Positions 9,503 through 18,832 of a DNA stretch of 64,000 nt are shown in pieces. The stretch spans positions 372,001 to 436,000 of the forward strand of contig JBDWDN010000011.1 in assembly GCA_039977295.1 (NCBI GenBank). The letters are read 5' to 3'. Each line of letters starts with the position of its first letter. Positions within the stretch are counted from its first letter, which is position 1. The stretch comes from Hellea sp039977295. GTDB lineage: Bacteria; Pseudomonadota; Alphaproteobacteria; Caulobacterales; Maricaulaceae. Both the position numbers and the translations under genes were made by a program. The notes under the pieces were generated by a model. It did no database searches, was not told where the DNA came from, and was given only the letters and a program-made list of their open reading frames with translations.

Positions 9503-11362
9503 ATGACCGACTCTATTCAAACACTCCGTAACGTGGCGATTGTTGCCCACGTTGACCATGGTAAAACAACCTTGGTCGATAAGCTACTTCGTCAGTCAGG
9601 CACCCTTGATGAACGGGGCGCGCGTGAAGAGCGGGTGATGGATAGTAATGACATCGAAAAAGAACGCGGGATTACAATCCTTGCCAAGAATACAGCTATT
9701 CGCTGGAAAGACCAAAAAGAGGGCACTGATTGGCGTATTAATATTGTCGATACACCAGGTCACGCGGACTTTGGCGGAGAAGTGGAGCGTGTGCTTTCTA
9801 TGGTCGACTCTGTTGTTTTATTGGTCGACGCTGTTGAAGGCCCAATGCCGCAAACAACTTTTGTGACGAAGAAAGCTCTGGCACAGGGCCTTAAGCCTAT
9901 CGTTGTTGTCAATAAAGTTGACCGTCTTGGCGCGCGTCCTGATTGGGCTGTTGACCAGACATTTGATCTTTTTGACCGTCTTGGTGCTACAGATGAGCAG
10001 CTTGATTTCCCGGTTGTTTATGCGTCTGCGCTAAATGGTTGGGCATCCCATGAAGTTGGAAATATTGGCGAAGATATGACGCCGCTTTTTGAGGCGATTG
10101 TTCAGCATGCGCCAGTCCCTGATGTGGATCCTGAAGGCGCGCTACAAATGCAAGTGTCAGCGCTCGATTATAGCAGTTATACAGGCGTCATCGGAATTGG
10201 CCGCGTTGTACGCGGAGTCATGAAGCGCAATTCACAAGTTATCGTCGCTCAGCCTGATGGGACAGAGCGAAAAGCCAAAGTGCTTCTCCTCTATGGTTTC
10301 ATGGGGCTAGAACGCGTTGAAATGGATGAAGTCTCCGCGGGAGACATTTGCTGTTTCACAGGTATTGATAAATTAGGAATTTCAGACACGATTTGTAATC
10401 CATCTCATGTTGAAGCTTTGCCGCCGCTTTCTGTGGACGAGCCGACAATTTCTATGACATTCCAAGTTAACGACTCTCCCTTTGCGGGACGTGAAGGCAA
10501 ATATGTGACTTCGCGTAATATCAATGACCGTCTGCAAAAAGAGCTTATCCATAATGTAGCCCTTCGTGTTGAGCAGCTTGAAGAAGCGGATAAATTCCGC
10601 GTGTCAGGCCGAGGTGAGCTTCACCTATCCATCCTGATTGAGAATATGCGCCGTGAGGGTTATGAATTGGCCATTTCACGCCCGCAGGTTATCAATAAGG
10701 AAATTGATGGCGTTTTGTGCGAACCTTACGAAGCTCTGACAGTCGACGTCGAATCCGATCACCAAGGTTCCATCATGGAGAAATTAGGTGAGCGTAAAGG
10801 CCAATTAAAAGACATGGTGCCCGACGGGCAAGGACGGGTGCGCTTGGATTATGAAATTCCAACACGCGGCTTAATTGGTTTCCGCTCCGAGTTTCTAACC
10901 CTGACATCAGGAACAGGTTTGCTCTATCACAATTTTGACGCTTATAAGCCGCGCACCAAAGCAGGTATTGGCCGCCGTCAAAAAGGTGTTCTAATCTCTA
11001 AGGGTGACGGCAAGGCCGCTGGTTTTGCGATCTGGAATCTTCAAGACCGCGGTAAAATGTTCATCGGTCATGCAGAAGAAGTTTATGAAGGTATGATTGT
11101 CGGCATTAATGCGCGTGATAACGATCTTGTTGTGAACGTGCTGAAAGGCAAGCAATTGACAAATGTTCGGGCCAGCGGAACAGATGAAGCTGTTGTCTTG
11201 ACGACGCCTATTCCGGTCACGCTTGAATATGCATTGGAGTTTATCAATGATGATGAGCTTGTCGAAGTGACACCTGAAAGCATCCGCGTTCGCAAACGTT
11301 ACTTATTAGAGCATGAGCGCAAAAAAGAGTCGCGCCGCGCAGAAGCGATGCAAAATTCTTAA
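9503..11362 (+). CDS. typA: Translational GTPase TypA/BipA
   Basis: A 619-residue ribosome-binding GTPase of the EF-G/LepA family, acting in ribosome assembly and stress adaptation. The GTPase motifs are clear: AHVDHGKTTL near residue 14, RGITI in switch I, DTPGHADFGGEVERV and NKVD. BipA-specific features include the RVSGRGELHLSILIENMRR segment and GLIGFRSEFLT. Length is typical (E. coli 607). The frame is open for some bases before the ATG and no clear Shine-Dalgarno is seen. Confidence 0.97.
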   Translation: MTDSIQTLRNVAIVAHVDHGKTTLVDKLLRQSGTLDERGAREERVMDSNDIEKERGITILAKNTAIRWKDQKEGTDWRINIVDTPGHADFGGEVERVLSMVDSVVLLVDAVEGPMPQTTFVTKKALAQGLKPIVVVNKVDRLGARPDWAVDQTFDLFDRLGATDEQLDFPVVYASALNGWASHEVGNIGEDMTPLFEAIVQHAPVPDVDPEGALQMQVSALDYSSYTGVIGIGRVVRGVMKRNSQVIVAQPDGTERKAKVLLLYGFMGLERVEMDEVSAGDICCFTGIDKLGISDTICNPSHVEALPPLSVDEPTISMTFQVNDSPFAGREGKYVTSRNINDRLQKELIHNVALRVEQLEEADKFRVSGRGELHLSILIENMRREGYELAISRPQVINKEIDGVLCEPYEALTVDVESDHQGSIMEKLGERKGQLKDMVPDGQGRVRLDYEIPTRGLIGFRSEFLTLTSGTGLLYHNFDAYKPRTKAGIGRRQKGVLISKGDGKAAGFAIWNLQDRGKMFIGHAEEVYEGMIVGINARDNDLVVNVLKGKQLTNVRASGTDEAVVLTTPIPVTLEYALEFINDDELVEVTPESIRVRKRYLLEHERKKESRRAEAMQNS

Positions 11363-11386
11363 AACGGTTTTATCTAAACATCTTTG

Positions 11387-11417
11387 AAAATTGGGCTTTT
11401 AGAGCCCAATTTTTTTG
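11387..11417 (+). terminator. Rho-independent terminator of typA
   Basis: ATTGGGCT pairs with AGCCCAAT around a 5-base loop and runs into seven T residues. It begins 25 bases after the typA stop codon. Confidence 0.9.
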
Positions 11418-11441
11418 ACATCTTGTCGTGTGAGCGTCTTA

Positions 11442-13187
11442 TCAATTGGACACGTAAACTTTCTTAAGTTCAACAATAAGGGCTTTTCGTAAATCGTCAT
11501 GCGATTTTAATTTACGTAAGCCAGGATTATCATCTTTGAGAAATTCCAGGTCTTGTTCTTTGCCCGTTAAGAGAAAGTCATTGATGGCAATGTTATATTT
11601 TCCATCAGCCGTGACCGGTTTTCCGTCAATGACCCACTGATTTCCTGATTTTTCGACGCCAGCTGTTTGCAGATAGCCGCCTATTCCGGAGTTTTGGAGC
11701 CCTTGTTCCAGCGTTTTCATCAATAACTCCCCCGTCATCTCAACAGACTCTATCGAGCCGCCAAAAGGCATAATCCGAATGATGTCATATTCTGTGATGG
11801 GGCCGGGCAGGATTGTGTCGTCAATGCGAATGGATCCGCCATTAAACATAGCGGCGCTTGTACCGGGCGCGGCGTGCAGCATACTCTCAGCAATCAATTT
11901 CGTGAGTAGCGTTGGCTGAGTCCGAACACTGGCTTCGGTGCCGTCCAAGGGGTCTGTTACAGTGGTAACATTCTTTAACGGTTCAAATCCTTGGCTTTCA
12001 AATCCTTCAAAGGCTTTGTCCCGCCAGAACTCAACGACTTTAGCTGTTTTCGGGTCATCTGGAATATCAGAGGTTACCCGCTGTAAGCGCGGCTTAATAT
12101 CCAGCTGCTGGGTCTTATGGTTGAAATCCATATCAATAATATAAGCCGTGCGTGCATTTGCGTCTGCCTTGGTAATGGGCGTTCGGGTTGGGCCATGCCA
12201 TTCAATAGCATTTTCATGCTCATGTCCGCCAATGATTAAGTCAATGTCAGGAAATTGCGCCGCGAGGTCCATATCTTGTTCCATTGACAGATGCGTCACA
12301 GCGACAAGAATATCCACTTGGTCTTTCAAGGCTGAGATGTGGGAGGCCGCAGCTTCGAAGGGGTCTGTATAGGACACATATGAGACAGGGTTGCTGTCGA
12401 GCGTGACGCCAAACATTCCAACGGTCACGTCCTTTCCGCTAGGATGGGTGACGCTGAAAATTAAATTTTGCGGCGTATTCGGAAAAGACGTTCCGTCGGC
12501 CTCAAACACATTTGAAGAAAACCACTGCGTCTCAGTTTCTTCCATGCGCTGGCGAAATTGATCTTCCTTGATATCAAATTCATGATTTCCAAATGTCGCA
12601 AAGTCCAATCCAAAGGCGTTCATTGCGGCAACCATTTGTTTGCCGGCAAGACGCTGTCCGTCGACTTTTGCCGTTCCGAGCGCCGATGGGCTAAACATAT
12701 CCCCTGATAAGACTGAATAGGTATTTGGGTTTTTGGCCTCTAGGCGCTGCATCAAAGTCGACAGACGCGCAACGCCGCCTTCGCCGCCAACGGGCGTCAT
12801 TTCATAAACATCATTGATTTGTAGGAAGGTGATGCGCGTCGTATCTGCTGGAACCGTTGAACGGGAACCTTGCGAAGGAATAGAAGGCTGGACGACTATG
12901 CTAGCTGAGCCGCTTCCTGGCAGGCAAAGAGTCCAGCCTGGCTTAATGCGGTTGATATTTTCAATCCGGGTATAAACGCTATCAACGGCCGCCGCCGCAT
13001 TTGTTGCGTCGAATATTCTTCGGTAATCTGACCTATCGCCGTAATGTCTTGAGGCGATTTTTGAGAGCGTGTCACCTGGCTGGACCATAACGCTTGACTC
13101 GCATCCCGGCGGAGTTTGGGCCAGGGCGTTACCGCCAATAGCCAAGCTAAAAGAAAACAGAATTATAGAACGAGAAAAATTGATCAT
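11442..13187 (-). CDS. Periplasmic 5'-nucleotidase/cyclic phosphodiesterase with N-terminal LysM
   Basis: A 581-residue exported protein. A signal peptide ends near ALAQ (residue 24). A LysM-type peptidoglycan-binding domain follows (about 30-92; QPGDTLSKIASRHYGD to IKPGWTLCLPG). From about 118 comes an UshA-type metallophosphoesterase with TFLQINDVYEM, GDMFSPS, GNHEFDIKE and VTHLS/GGHEHE, then the 5'-nucleotidase C-terminal domain (AMFNGGSIRID, YDIIRIMPFGG). It should cleave nucleotides or related phosphoesters in the periplasm. In the metal motif DVYEM replaces the usual DxH, so metal binding may be altered. The LysM fusion suggests anchoring to the cell wall. SD AAGGGG precedes the ATG. 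Confidence 0.9.
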   Translation of the reverse strand: MINFSRSIILFSFSLAIGGNALAQTPPGCESSVMVQPGDTLSKIASRHYGDRSDYRRIFDATNAAAAVDSVYTRIENINRIKPGWTLCLPGSGSASIVVQPSIPSQGSRSTVPADTTRITFLQINDVYEMTPVGGEGGVARLSTLMQRLEAKNPNTYSVLSGDMFSPSALGTAKVDGQRLAGKQMVAAMNAFGLDFATFGNHEFDIKEDQFRQRMEETETQWFSSNVFEADGTSFPNTPQNLIFSVTHPSGKDVTVGMFGVTLDSNPVSYVSYTDPFEAAASHISALKDQVDILVAVTHLSMEQDMDLAAQFPDIDLIIGGHEHENAIEWHGPTRTPITKADANARTAYIIDMDFNHKTQQLDIKPRLQRVTSDIPDDPKTAKVVEFWRDKAFEGFESQGFEPLKNVTTVTDPLDGTEASVRTQPTLLTKLIAESMLHAAPGTSAAMFNGGSIRIDDTILPGPITEYDIIRIMPFGGSIESVEMTGELLMKTLEQGLQNSGIGGYLQTAGVEKSGNQWVIDGKPVTADGKYNIAINDFLLTGKEQDLEFLKDDNPGLRKLKSHDDLRKALIVELKKVYVSN

Positions 13188-13280
13188 TGCGGCCCCTTGC
13201 AGTTTGCGCGGAACTAAGGTCCCACGAATATCAAAACTTTAAGTGTAGAATCGTAATGAGTCAATTCACCAGGATGGGGC

Positions 13281-13718
13281 TTAAGCCATGGCCTCTATTT
13301 CTGCTGGCGTTGGCATGTGGGTTTTCCATATGGCGAGGGAGGAGTTGATAAAGTTGCTTTCCTCGTCATGAAGTTCGTAATCAGCCACTGCGATGGTGAA
13401 GATAGAACTGAGAAGGCGCCGTTGTAGTTCTTTATCTCTGATTTGGATCAGGAGTTTTGTCTTAAACTTATTATCTTTGTCGGCGTTGAGCTTTTTTGTG
13501 AGATCTGTTTTATGCGCCTTAAACCACTCATTGATCATTGTCCGGGACAACATGACGCCAGGCCGCAAATGGTGATTATGCAGCATAGCGGCGTGGGTGA
13601 ACTCAACGAGTTCGCGGTCTCTTTCGCGGTGGTCTATCAAAACAGTGACAGCTAAAATTTTTAAAACGACGTTATAAAGTTCGTCGGAGTCCAAAAAACC
13701 TTCGCCGCTTAATGCCAT
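13281..13718 (-). CDS. TerB-like protein, second of a tandem pair
   Basis: A small, all-helical soluble protein of about 145 residues. Its pattern (LAVTVLIDHRERD near the start; FTIAVADYELHDEESNFINSSLAIW near the end) matches the repeated acidic helix-turn of TerB-like folds. It aligns along its length with the upstream gene, so the two are tandem paralogues. The frame extends upstream to 13805, but that would overlap the first gene by 83 bases, including its conserved C-terminus; I prefer the ATG at 13718, four bases after the upstream stop. Neither start has a strong ribosome binding site. The molecular role of TerB folds outside tellurite operons is poorly known. Confidence 0.65.
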   Translation of the reverse strand: MALSGEGFLDSDELYNVVLKILAVTVLIDHRERDRELVEFTHAAMLHNHHLRPGVMLSRTMINEWFKAHKTDLTKKLNADKDNKFKTKLLIQIRDKELQRRLLSSIFTIAVADYELHDEESNFINSSLAIWKTHMPTPAEIEAMA

Positions 13719-13722
13719 AACG

Positions 13723-14115
13723 TCATCTACTGACTTTAAAGGGCGGACGAGAGAAGCCCCAAATAGAGGCTGCGGAGCGAATAAGCTCTGACTCTTCTTT
13801 GACATATTCTTTGTCGCTAATTGAGATGGCTAACATCGCTTCATAGATGTTCTCAATATGAACCTGCTCAGTAAAACGGGTTAAGGCCCGTAAAACCAGT
13901 GTGTTCTTGCGCTTCCCAGACAGTTTTTCGTCTAGATCTGAGTGGTGATCTTTATACCATGACCTAAGGTCTGTCTCTGATAGAGGCTCTAATTCGAATA
14001 GTTCGATCAATCCCTCGGCTTGACGACAAAACTCTGCCATTTCGGGATCACGGACTTTGTGATCGATAATTACGGTAAGCGCGAGAGGCGTTAATATGTC
14101 GGTATACGTAAACAT
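13723..14115 (-). CDS. TerB-like protein, first of a tandem pair
   Basis: A 130-residue soluble helical protein, paralogue of the next gene downstream. Shared positions include LALTVIIDHKVRDPEMAEF near the N-terminus and LAISISDKEYVKEESELIR near the C-terminus, where acidic residues sit as in TerB-like domains. No signal peptide or membrane helix is seen. It is the first gene of a two-gene unit in divergent orientation to the lipoprotein at 14244. Function unknown; the family call rests on the motif pattern only. Confidence 0.65.
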   Translation of the reverse strand: MFTYTDILTPLALTVIIDHKVRDPEMAEFCRQAEGLIELFELEPLSETDLRSWYKDHHSDLDEKLSGKRKNTLVLRALTRFTEQVHIENIYEAMLAISISDKEYVKEESELIRSAASIWGFSRPPFKVSR

Positions 14116-14243
14116 TGCGCGCTATATACGCTGTGAACGCAAAATGAACAAGTCCTCACACCACTGTAATGTACCTGTAAAAGCCAGTTTGTGTTCATAA
14201 ATAGATGTTATATGAATTTATAGATTATTAAGGGAGTGCTCCG

Positions 14244-14753
14244 ATGAAACGAGTCATTTTGACAGTAACGGCCGCTTTGGCGTTAACGGCCTGCGCGACA
14301 GGGCCATCAGCCTACGGACCATCAGACGGGCGCTCTATGGGGTTCGAGAACACTCAAATTGAGAAGGATCGTTTTCGGATTGCCTATACGGGCCGAACTG
14401 AGGGAGAGGCGCGTGACTTTGCGCTGCTCCGCGCCGCAGAGATCGCGATAGCGGAAGGTTATACCCACTTTAAGGTACTGGGTGGCAATACGTCCAGTAA
14501 TGGCGGCGGCGCACCCGTGTCGAGCCGCATTGGCGTTGGAATTGGCAGCGGAGGTTATGGTTTTGGCAGAGGGCGCGGGGCGCGAACAAATGTAAATCTA
14601 GGCATAGGCGTCCATGATGTTGCCCGCGCGATGCAGGGCTCTCAAGTTACAGAATCGATTGAAGTTATTCTAAAAAGCAGCGGCAGCTCTGATCCTAGCG
14701 TTTATGATGCGAAGAGTGTGCAAAACAGTATTCGTCCGCAAAACTTTAAGTAA
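14244..14753 (+). CDS. Lipoprotein, CC0125/CC1285-like family
   Basis: A 169-residue lipoprotein with a signal peptide and lipobox LTACAT (Cys near residue 18). The mature part has GFENTQIEKDRFRIAYTG followed by ARDFALLRAAEIAIAEGYTHFKVL, the pattern of a small lipoprotein family known from Caulobacter (CC0125/CC1285). A Gly-rich stretch (about 85-120) follows, then a short conserved tail. It presumably sits in the envelope. Function unknown. Upstream AGGGAG gives a good ribosome binding site. Confidence 0.8.
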   Translation: MKRVILTVTAALALTACATGPSAYGPSDGRSMGFENTQIEKDRFRIAYTGRTEGEARDFALLRAAEIAIAEGYTHFKVLGGNTSSNGGGAPVSSRIGVGIGSGGYGFGRGRGARTNVNLGIGVHDVARAMQGSQVTESIEVILKSSGSSDPSVYDAKSVQNSIRPQNFK

Positions 14754-14758
14754 TATTT

Positions 14759-15652
14759 TTAGACACGCCTAAGCTCCGCCCGCAGACTTAAGTCTTCCGG
14801 GCGTTTTAGATTTGAGACGAGGCCTATTTTTTCAAACCCTCTCAAAACCCACCATCCTGGATCGGCCTGTCCTTTATAGACGCCAAGCTGTGCGCTCTCG
14901 GGAAAGGCATGGTGGTTATTATGCCAACACTCCCCACAGGTGATGAGGCCGCGCCAGCGCACATTATGGCCTTGAACAGCAGCGCCGTCGACCACCCAGT
15001 CCTGATGCCCTTGATTATGGGCGAAGTGTCCCACCAGCCAATGTCCAAAAATTGAGGCTGTGACGCGGCCGCAAAGCCCCCAAAATACAAAGCCCAAACC
15101 ACCCCAGAAAAACAGAGCTATCCCTAGCGGAATTTGCTGCAATATTGCTGTGCGTTGAAGCCAAATCATGAAGCTGTCTTGTGTCAGTTTAGGCGGGAAG
15201 GCAAAGCTAGGACTATTGTCTAAATGGAGCTTGCAATGCACTTGCCACCAAAAATCTTTCAGCATCGATGAACCATGGGAGAAAAAATCGTGACACTCAG
15301 TCTGACGCTGTGCCCAATCACGCATATCATGAGTGCGCATCATGGTAAACGGTCCGCCAAGCCCAACAAGCGTTCCAAGATAAACACCCAGACGTTCCAG
15401 CCATTTTGGACAGTCAAAACTATCATGGATAAGCTTTCGGTGCATGCCGAGTGAGTGGCCACCACAGAGAATAATTGCGCAGAGCCCAAAGAATACCGCG
15501 ACAGCGCCCCATGAGAAGAAGGCTGTTCCGCCAATAGTCCACCCTAACGCCATAGCGGAAAACCACAGTGATTTGACCGGGCTCCAGCGGACAGTGCCAT
15601 TAGCGCAATCAGTCTCAGGATTGTCGATAACTCGGTCAGTAATGGTTCTCAT
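14759..15652 (-). CDS. Fatty acid desaturase-like membrane protein, last gene of operon
   Basis: A 297-residue membrane protein with about four transmembrane segments. Histidine box 1 is present (HSLGMHRKLIH), as is box 3 (NNHHAFPESAQLG). Where box 2 of acyl-CoA desaturases reads HRxHH, this protein has HDMRDWAQRQTECHDFF. It is a close paralogue of the upstream gene, four bases away. It probably acts on acyl chains or another lipid in the inner membrane, but the altered box makes the reaction uncertain. It closes an operon with TIGR01777 and DUF4166 genes, whose functions are also unclear. Confidence 0.82.
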   Translation of the reverse strand: MRTITDRVIDNPETDCANGTVRWSPVKSLWFSAMALGWTIGGTAFFSWGAVAVFFGLCAIILCGGHSLGMHRKLIHDSFDCPKWLERLGVYLGTLVGLGGPFTMMRTHDMRDWAQRQTECHDFFSHGSSMLKDFWWQVHCKLHLDNSPSFAFPPKLTQDSFMIWLQRTAILQQIPLGIALFFWGGLGFVFWGLCGRVTASIFGHWLVGHFAHNQGHQDWVVDGAAVQGHNVRWRGLITCGECWHNNHHAFPESAQLGVYKGQADPGWWVLRGFEKIGLVSNLKRPEDLSLRAELRRV

Positions 15653-15656
15653 TTTT

Positions 15657-16553
15657 TTACCCCTGCCGTAAGCTTAAATCTTCACGGCGCTTATCGTCAC
15701 GCGGTAAGTTTACATGTGTTGCTAAACCAAGATTTCTCATCGTGTTAATGACCCACCAAGCGGGGTCAGTTTGTCCTTTATCCAGACCAATTCGCGCTGA
15801 TTCAGGAAAAGCATGATGGTTATTGTGCCAGCACTCGCCATGGGTAAGAAAACCCGCAAAGTCGATATTCGACGCTTGAACGCCCGCTTCTTTAACATAC
15901 CATTTTCCGGGGCCTGGATTATGACAAATATATGTAATTGACCAATGGCCAATTGTGCTGACGGCAACTCGAAGACAAACGCCCCAAACAACCCATGGAA
16001 GGCCGCCCAGCACGAATAATATCCCCGCCAATATAACTTGATGAAAACGCCATGTTTTATCGAAAAATTGAATCCAGGGATCATCGGACAAACGCTTCTC
16101 TATTGTAACATAGGGAGGGCTTTCGAATTTGAATTTATAGAAAAGCTGCCACGTCACATCGCGAAAATAGGACCTTCGGTGGGAAAAAAAGTCATGGCAA
16201 TCTTTCTGCCTCTGCGCCCAGTCACGCGTGTCATGCATCTTTATGATTGATGTTGGGCCGCCAATTGAAACTAAAACGCCGATATAAATGAGGAGACGTT
16301 CAAGCGGTTTGGCGCATCTGAAAGTTCGATGAATCATCATCCTGTGCATGCCGACACTATGTCCTATGAGGAGCGTGAAATAAGTAAGGGACAGAAAGAC
16401 GAACAAGGCTGACCATGTGAAATAAAATGCCGTGAGGGCAAGTGCGATTACAATCATACCGCCATACCATAGGATTTTCATAGGGTCTAACGCGACTCCC
16501 CCTTTAATGGGGCAGGCACCCGCTGCGTTCACTCGAATTACAGGTTCCATCAT
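15657..16553 (-). CDS. Fatty acid desaturase-like membrane protein
   Basis: A 298-residue paralogue of the gene that follows it. Box 1 is HSVGMHRMMIH and box 3 WHNNHHAFPESARIG, both fitting the di-iron acyl-CoA desaturase fold. Box 2 is HDTRDWAQRQKDCHDFFSH instead of HRxHH, the same change as in its neighbour, so it is a family trait and not a sequencing error. The N-terminus carries a short Cys/Gly segment before the first membrane helix. It begins six bases after the TIGR01777 gene. The pair might form a heterodimer or handle two substrates; that is inference. Confidence 0.82.
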   Translation of the reverse strand: MMEPVIRVNAAGACPIKGGVALDPMKILWYGGMIVIALALTAFYFTWSALFVFLSLTYFTLLIGHSVGMHRMMIHRTFRCAKPLERLLIYIGVLVSIGGPTSIIKMHDTRDWAQRQKDCHDFFSHRRSYFRDVTWQLFYKFKFESPPYVTIEKRLSDDPWIQFFDKTWRFHQVILAGILFVLGGLPWVVWGVCLRVAVSTIGHWSITYICHNPGPGKWYVKEAGVQASNIDFAGFLTHGECWHNNHHAFPESARIGLDKGQTDPAWWVINTMRNLGLATHVNLPRDDKRREDLSLRQG

Positions 16554-16559
16554 CTTAAT

Positions 16560-18062
16560 TTAGCCCGCCATATCAGATACTGGTTTTGAAAGGTCTAAAC
16601 TATGCTCTTTAGCAGTCTTCACGCCCCGCAAATGCGCTTTCATGAATATATCAATATCAGTATCCATGAACGCATATCCGCTTTCTAGGGCGGCTTTGGG
16701 GTGAATGCTGTGATCTGCCATTAAGATTTCTCGGCCTAGCCCGCCCAGAGCGTTCATGATTAACTTTGGAATGCTGACGAGGCTTGGGCGGTAAAGCGCG
16801 CTGGCCACGGCCTTGGTGAAGGCGGCATTGGTGATGGGGAGCGGGCTCACACCGTTAATGGGGCCGCTCAGGCTTGGATTAGCAATTATGTGTCCAATCA
16901 TTCCAACAAGATCATCACGAGAAATCCAGCTCATCATTTGCTTTCCATTGCCAAATTTTGCGCCGCCGCCAAGTTCTGTCGGAATAAGAATTTGTTGCAA
17001 GGCCGCGCCGTCTCGGTCCAGAACCATGCCAATGCGCAGACAGGCAACGCGCAGGCCCAGGCCTTGCGCTTTATAAGCCTGCGCCTCCCAGTCCAGACAC
17101 AGCTCCTGGGAGAATGTGCCGTCAATTTGTATTTCGCTGTCTTCGTCCTGCGGGCCTTGAGGGTGAACCCCGTAAACGCCTATCGCGCTACCATTGATCA
17201 GAAGGTCAGGCTTTTGGTCTAGGCGGGTCAGCATTGCTAACAAGTCTTGCGTAAGGCCGATACGGCTATCCCGAATTGCTTTGCGTTTTTTGGCGGTCCA
17301 AAGCCCGTTGCTTAAAGACTCGCCTGCCAAATTAATCACGATATCAATGTGTTGATGAGCGGCTATGTGATCAAAACTTTCAATCAAAGTGATGGGGGCA
17401 GGTAGATTGGCTTTGGCCGCATTTCGGGTAATGACAATGACATTATGCCCAGCGCTTTGTAGGGCAGGGATTAGGCGGCGGCCAATGAAGCCTGTGCCGC
17501 CTGTAATTAGAATTGTTTGAGGTTTATCGCCTTTGGGAATTAAGGCGCTTAGCTTTCGCTCGATAAGTCTGCCTAACCGGTTTGAAGCGTGAAAGTCCCG
17601 TATGGCCAAGATGAAAACGGCTATTGCGCTTATCGCCATTAATCCGGTCCAGACTCCGTATGATGTAAATTCTAAACCCGTAGGGTTTTGAGCCCAGCCC
17701 CAAAGAACGGGAATGAGGAGCGCTAAAACGATGCCGTAATTAGCCGTTATAATCGTGTGCAATAGACGTTCGCTGATAGGAAGTTTCCGGGTCATGTCTT
17801 CTTCGGCGAAATCACGCAGCGTAATTAAAAACTCAAACCCCAGTAAAATGATAACGGCGAAAGCCCATAAGCCGCCGGGCTGAAGCGTGCCAAGGCCTAA
17901 GAAGATGACGGCGTAAAATAGGTTGCGAAGCGCGTGAAGCTTTAACTCGCTCGCCTGACTTTTACGCCACGCCAGCTTTTCCAAAAACTCATGATGTAAG
18001 AGCGTATCAAGGGCGCCCATGAATATTTGCAGCGCAATGATAATCCATAAGGTCGTGTACAT
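16560..18062 (-). CDS. TIGR01777-type NAD-dependent epimerase with N-terminal membrane domain
   Basis: A 500-residue fusion. Residues 1-165 form an integral membrane domain with about four helices. From about 182 a Rossmann fold begins with the nucleotide motif TGGTGFIGRRLIPAL, then INLAGESLSNGLWTAKKRKAI, INGSAIGVYG and CLRIGMVLDRDGAAL, as in the TIGR01777 (YfcH/SulA-like) extended SDR family. The usual YxxxK catalytic pair is not obvious, as is common there. The membrane part and the desaturase neighbours suggest lipid-related redox chemistry, but no substrate is known. Confidence 0.85.
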   Translation of the reverse strand: MYTTLWIIIALQIFMGALDTLLHHEFLEKLAWRKSQASELKLHALRNLFYAVIFLGLGTLQPGGLWAFAVIILLGFEFLITLRDFAEEDMTRKLPISERLLHTIITANYGIVLALLIPVLWGWAQNPTGLEFTSYGVWTGLMAISAIAVFILAIRDFHASNRLGRLIERKLSALIPKGDKPQTILITGGTGFIGRRLIPALQSAGHNVIVITRNAAKANLPAPITLIESFDHIAAHQHIDIVINLAGESLSNGLWTAKKRKAIRDSRIGLTQDLLAMLTRLDQKPDLLINGSAIGVYGVHPQGPQDEDSEIQIDGTFSQELCLDWEAQAYKAQGLGLRVACLRIGMVLDRDGAALQQILIPTELGGGAKFGNGKQMMSWISRDDLVGMIGHIIANPSLSGPINGVSPLPITNAAFTKAVASALYRPSLVSIPKLIMNALGGLGREILMADHSIHPKAALESGYAFMDTDIDIFMKAHLRGVKTAKEHSLDLSKPVSDMAG

Positions 18063-18118
18063 TTTTGGCCTTCTTTTAGCGGTCTTTTGCTAATTCTCTT
18101 CTGTTACTTCGCTTTTTG

Positions 18119-18796
18119 TTAATACCCTGGGGGGTCTTGGAACATCACCCGTTGATCCATAAGTTTGCCAAACCAAGGGTGATTTAACTCTAAGCTAAAT
18201 TCGAACCAGCCTTCGCCGTGATCGGCATGGCCAACGCGCAGGGCGAGGGCGCTTAGCCATTTGGGAAGGGCGATGCGGCGGCCCATGAGGCGGAGAAAAT
18301 AACGGTCACTATAAAAGGCGAGAGCCTCATCTTCTACGGCGAGGCGGAGTGTCATTCCCAGGCCATAGCCAATATACTCTTCGAGACCTGTTGGGCCGCT
18401 AAATTGTTTGCTGCTTTGAATAATCTGCGGAAAGCCATGTTCGCTACCATATTGGCGGCTCCAATATTGACCTTCATACTCAGCATCTTCGGTGACTGTG
18501 ACCACGGCGGGCGCATTCTCATTATGCTGGCCGAGGGGGAGCGGCGCGCCGATGACGCGGAGTAAATTGGCAAATATGCGGCCTGCGCGGTTTACCTCTG
18601 TAGAGGCAATATATCCTTTATAGACTGTGCTATGCCCGCCTTTGACGCGTTTGCTAAACCGCGCGCGGACGGCGGAGGGAAGGGCGCTCCACTTTTTTGC
18701 GCCAAGAATTTTACGAAAGCGTATGTCGCCCAGATTATTATCATTAAAGGCTTCGTGATATTCAAAGCCTTGTTGTTCAAACTTAAATTCAACCAT
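18119..18796 (-). CDS. DUF4166-family protein
   Basis: A 225-residue soluble protein. LPSAVRARFSKRVKGGHSTVYKG near residue 39 and a C-terminal beta-rich half (GTLRLAVEDEALAFYSDRY-like segment, then LPKWLSALAL) fit DUF4166. Such genes often accompany TIGR01777-type epimerases, as here. A strong ribosome binding site (GGGAGGGG) precedes the ATG. It is the second gene after the regulator in a run of five genes on the minus strand. Function unknown. Confidence 0.75.
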   Translation of the reverse strand: MVEFKFEQQGFEYHEAFNDNNLGDIRFRKILGAKKWSALPSAVRARFSKRVKGGHSTVYKGYIASTEVNRAGRIFANLLRVIGAPLPLGQHNENAPAVVTVTEDAEYEGQYWSRQYGSEHGFPQIIQSSKQFSGPTGLEEYIGYGLGMTLRLAVEDEALAFYSDRYFLRLMGRRIALPKWLSALALRVGHADHGEGWFEFSLELNHPWFGKLMDQRVMFQDPPGY

Positions 18797-18832
18797 GTTC
18801 CCCTCCCTTAAAGGAGCCGTAATGTCAAAAGC

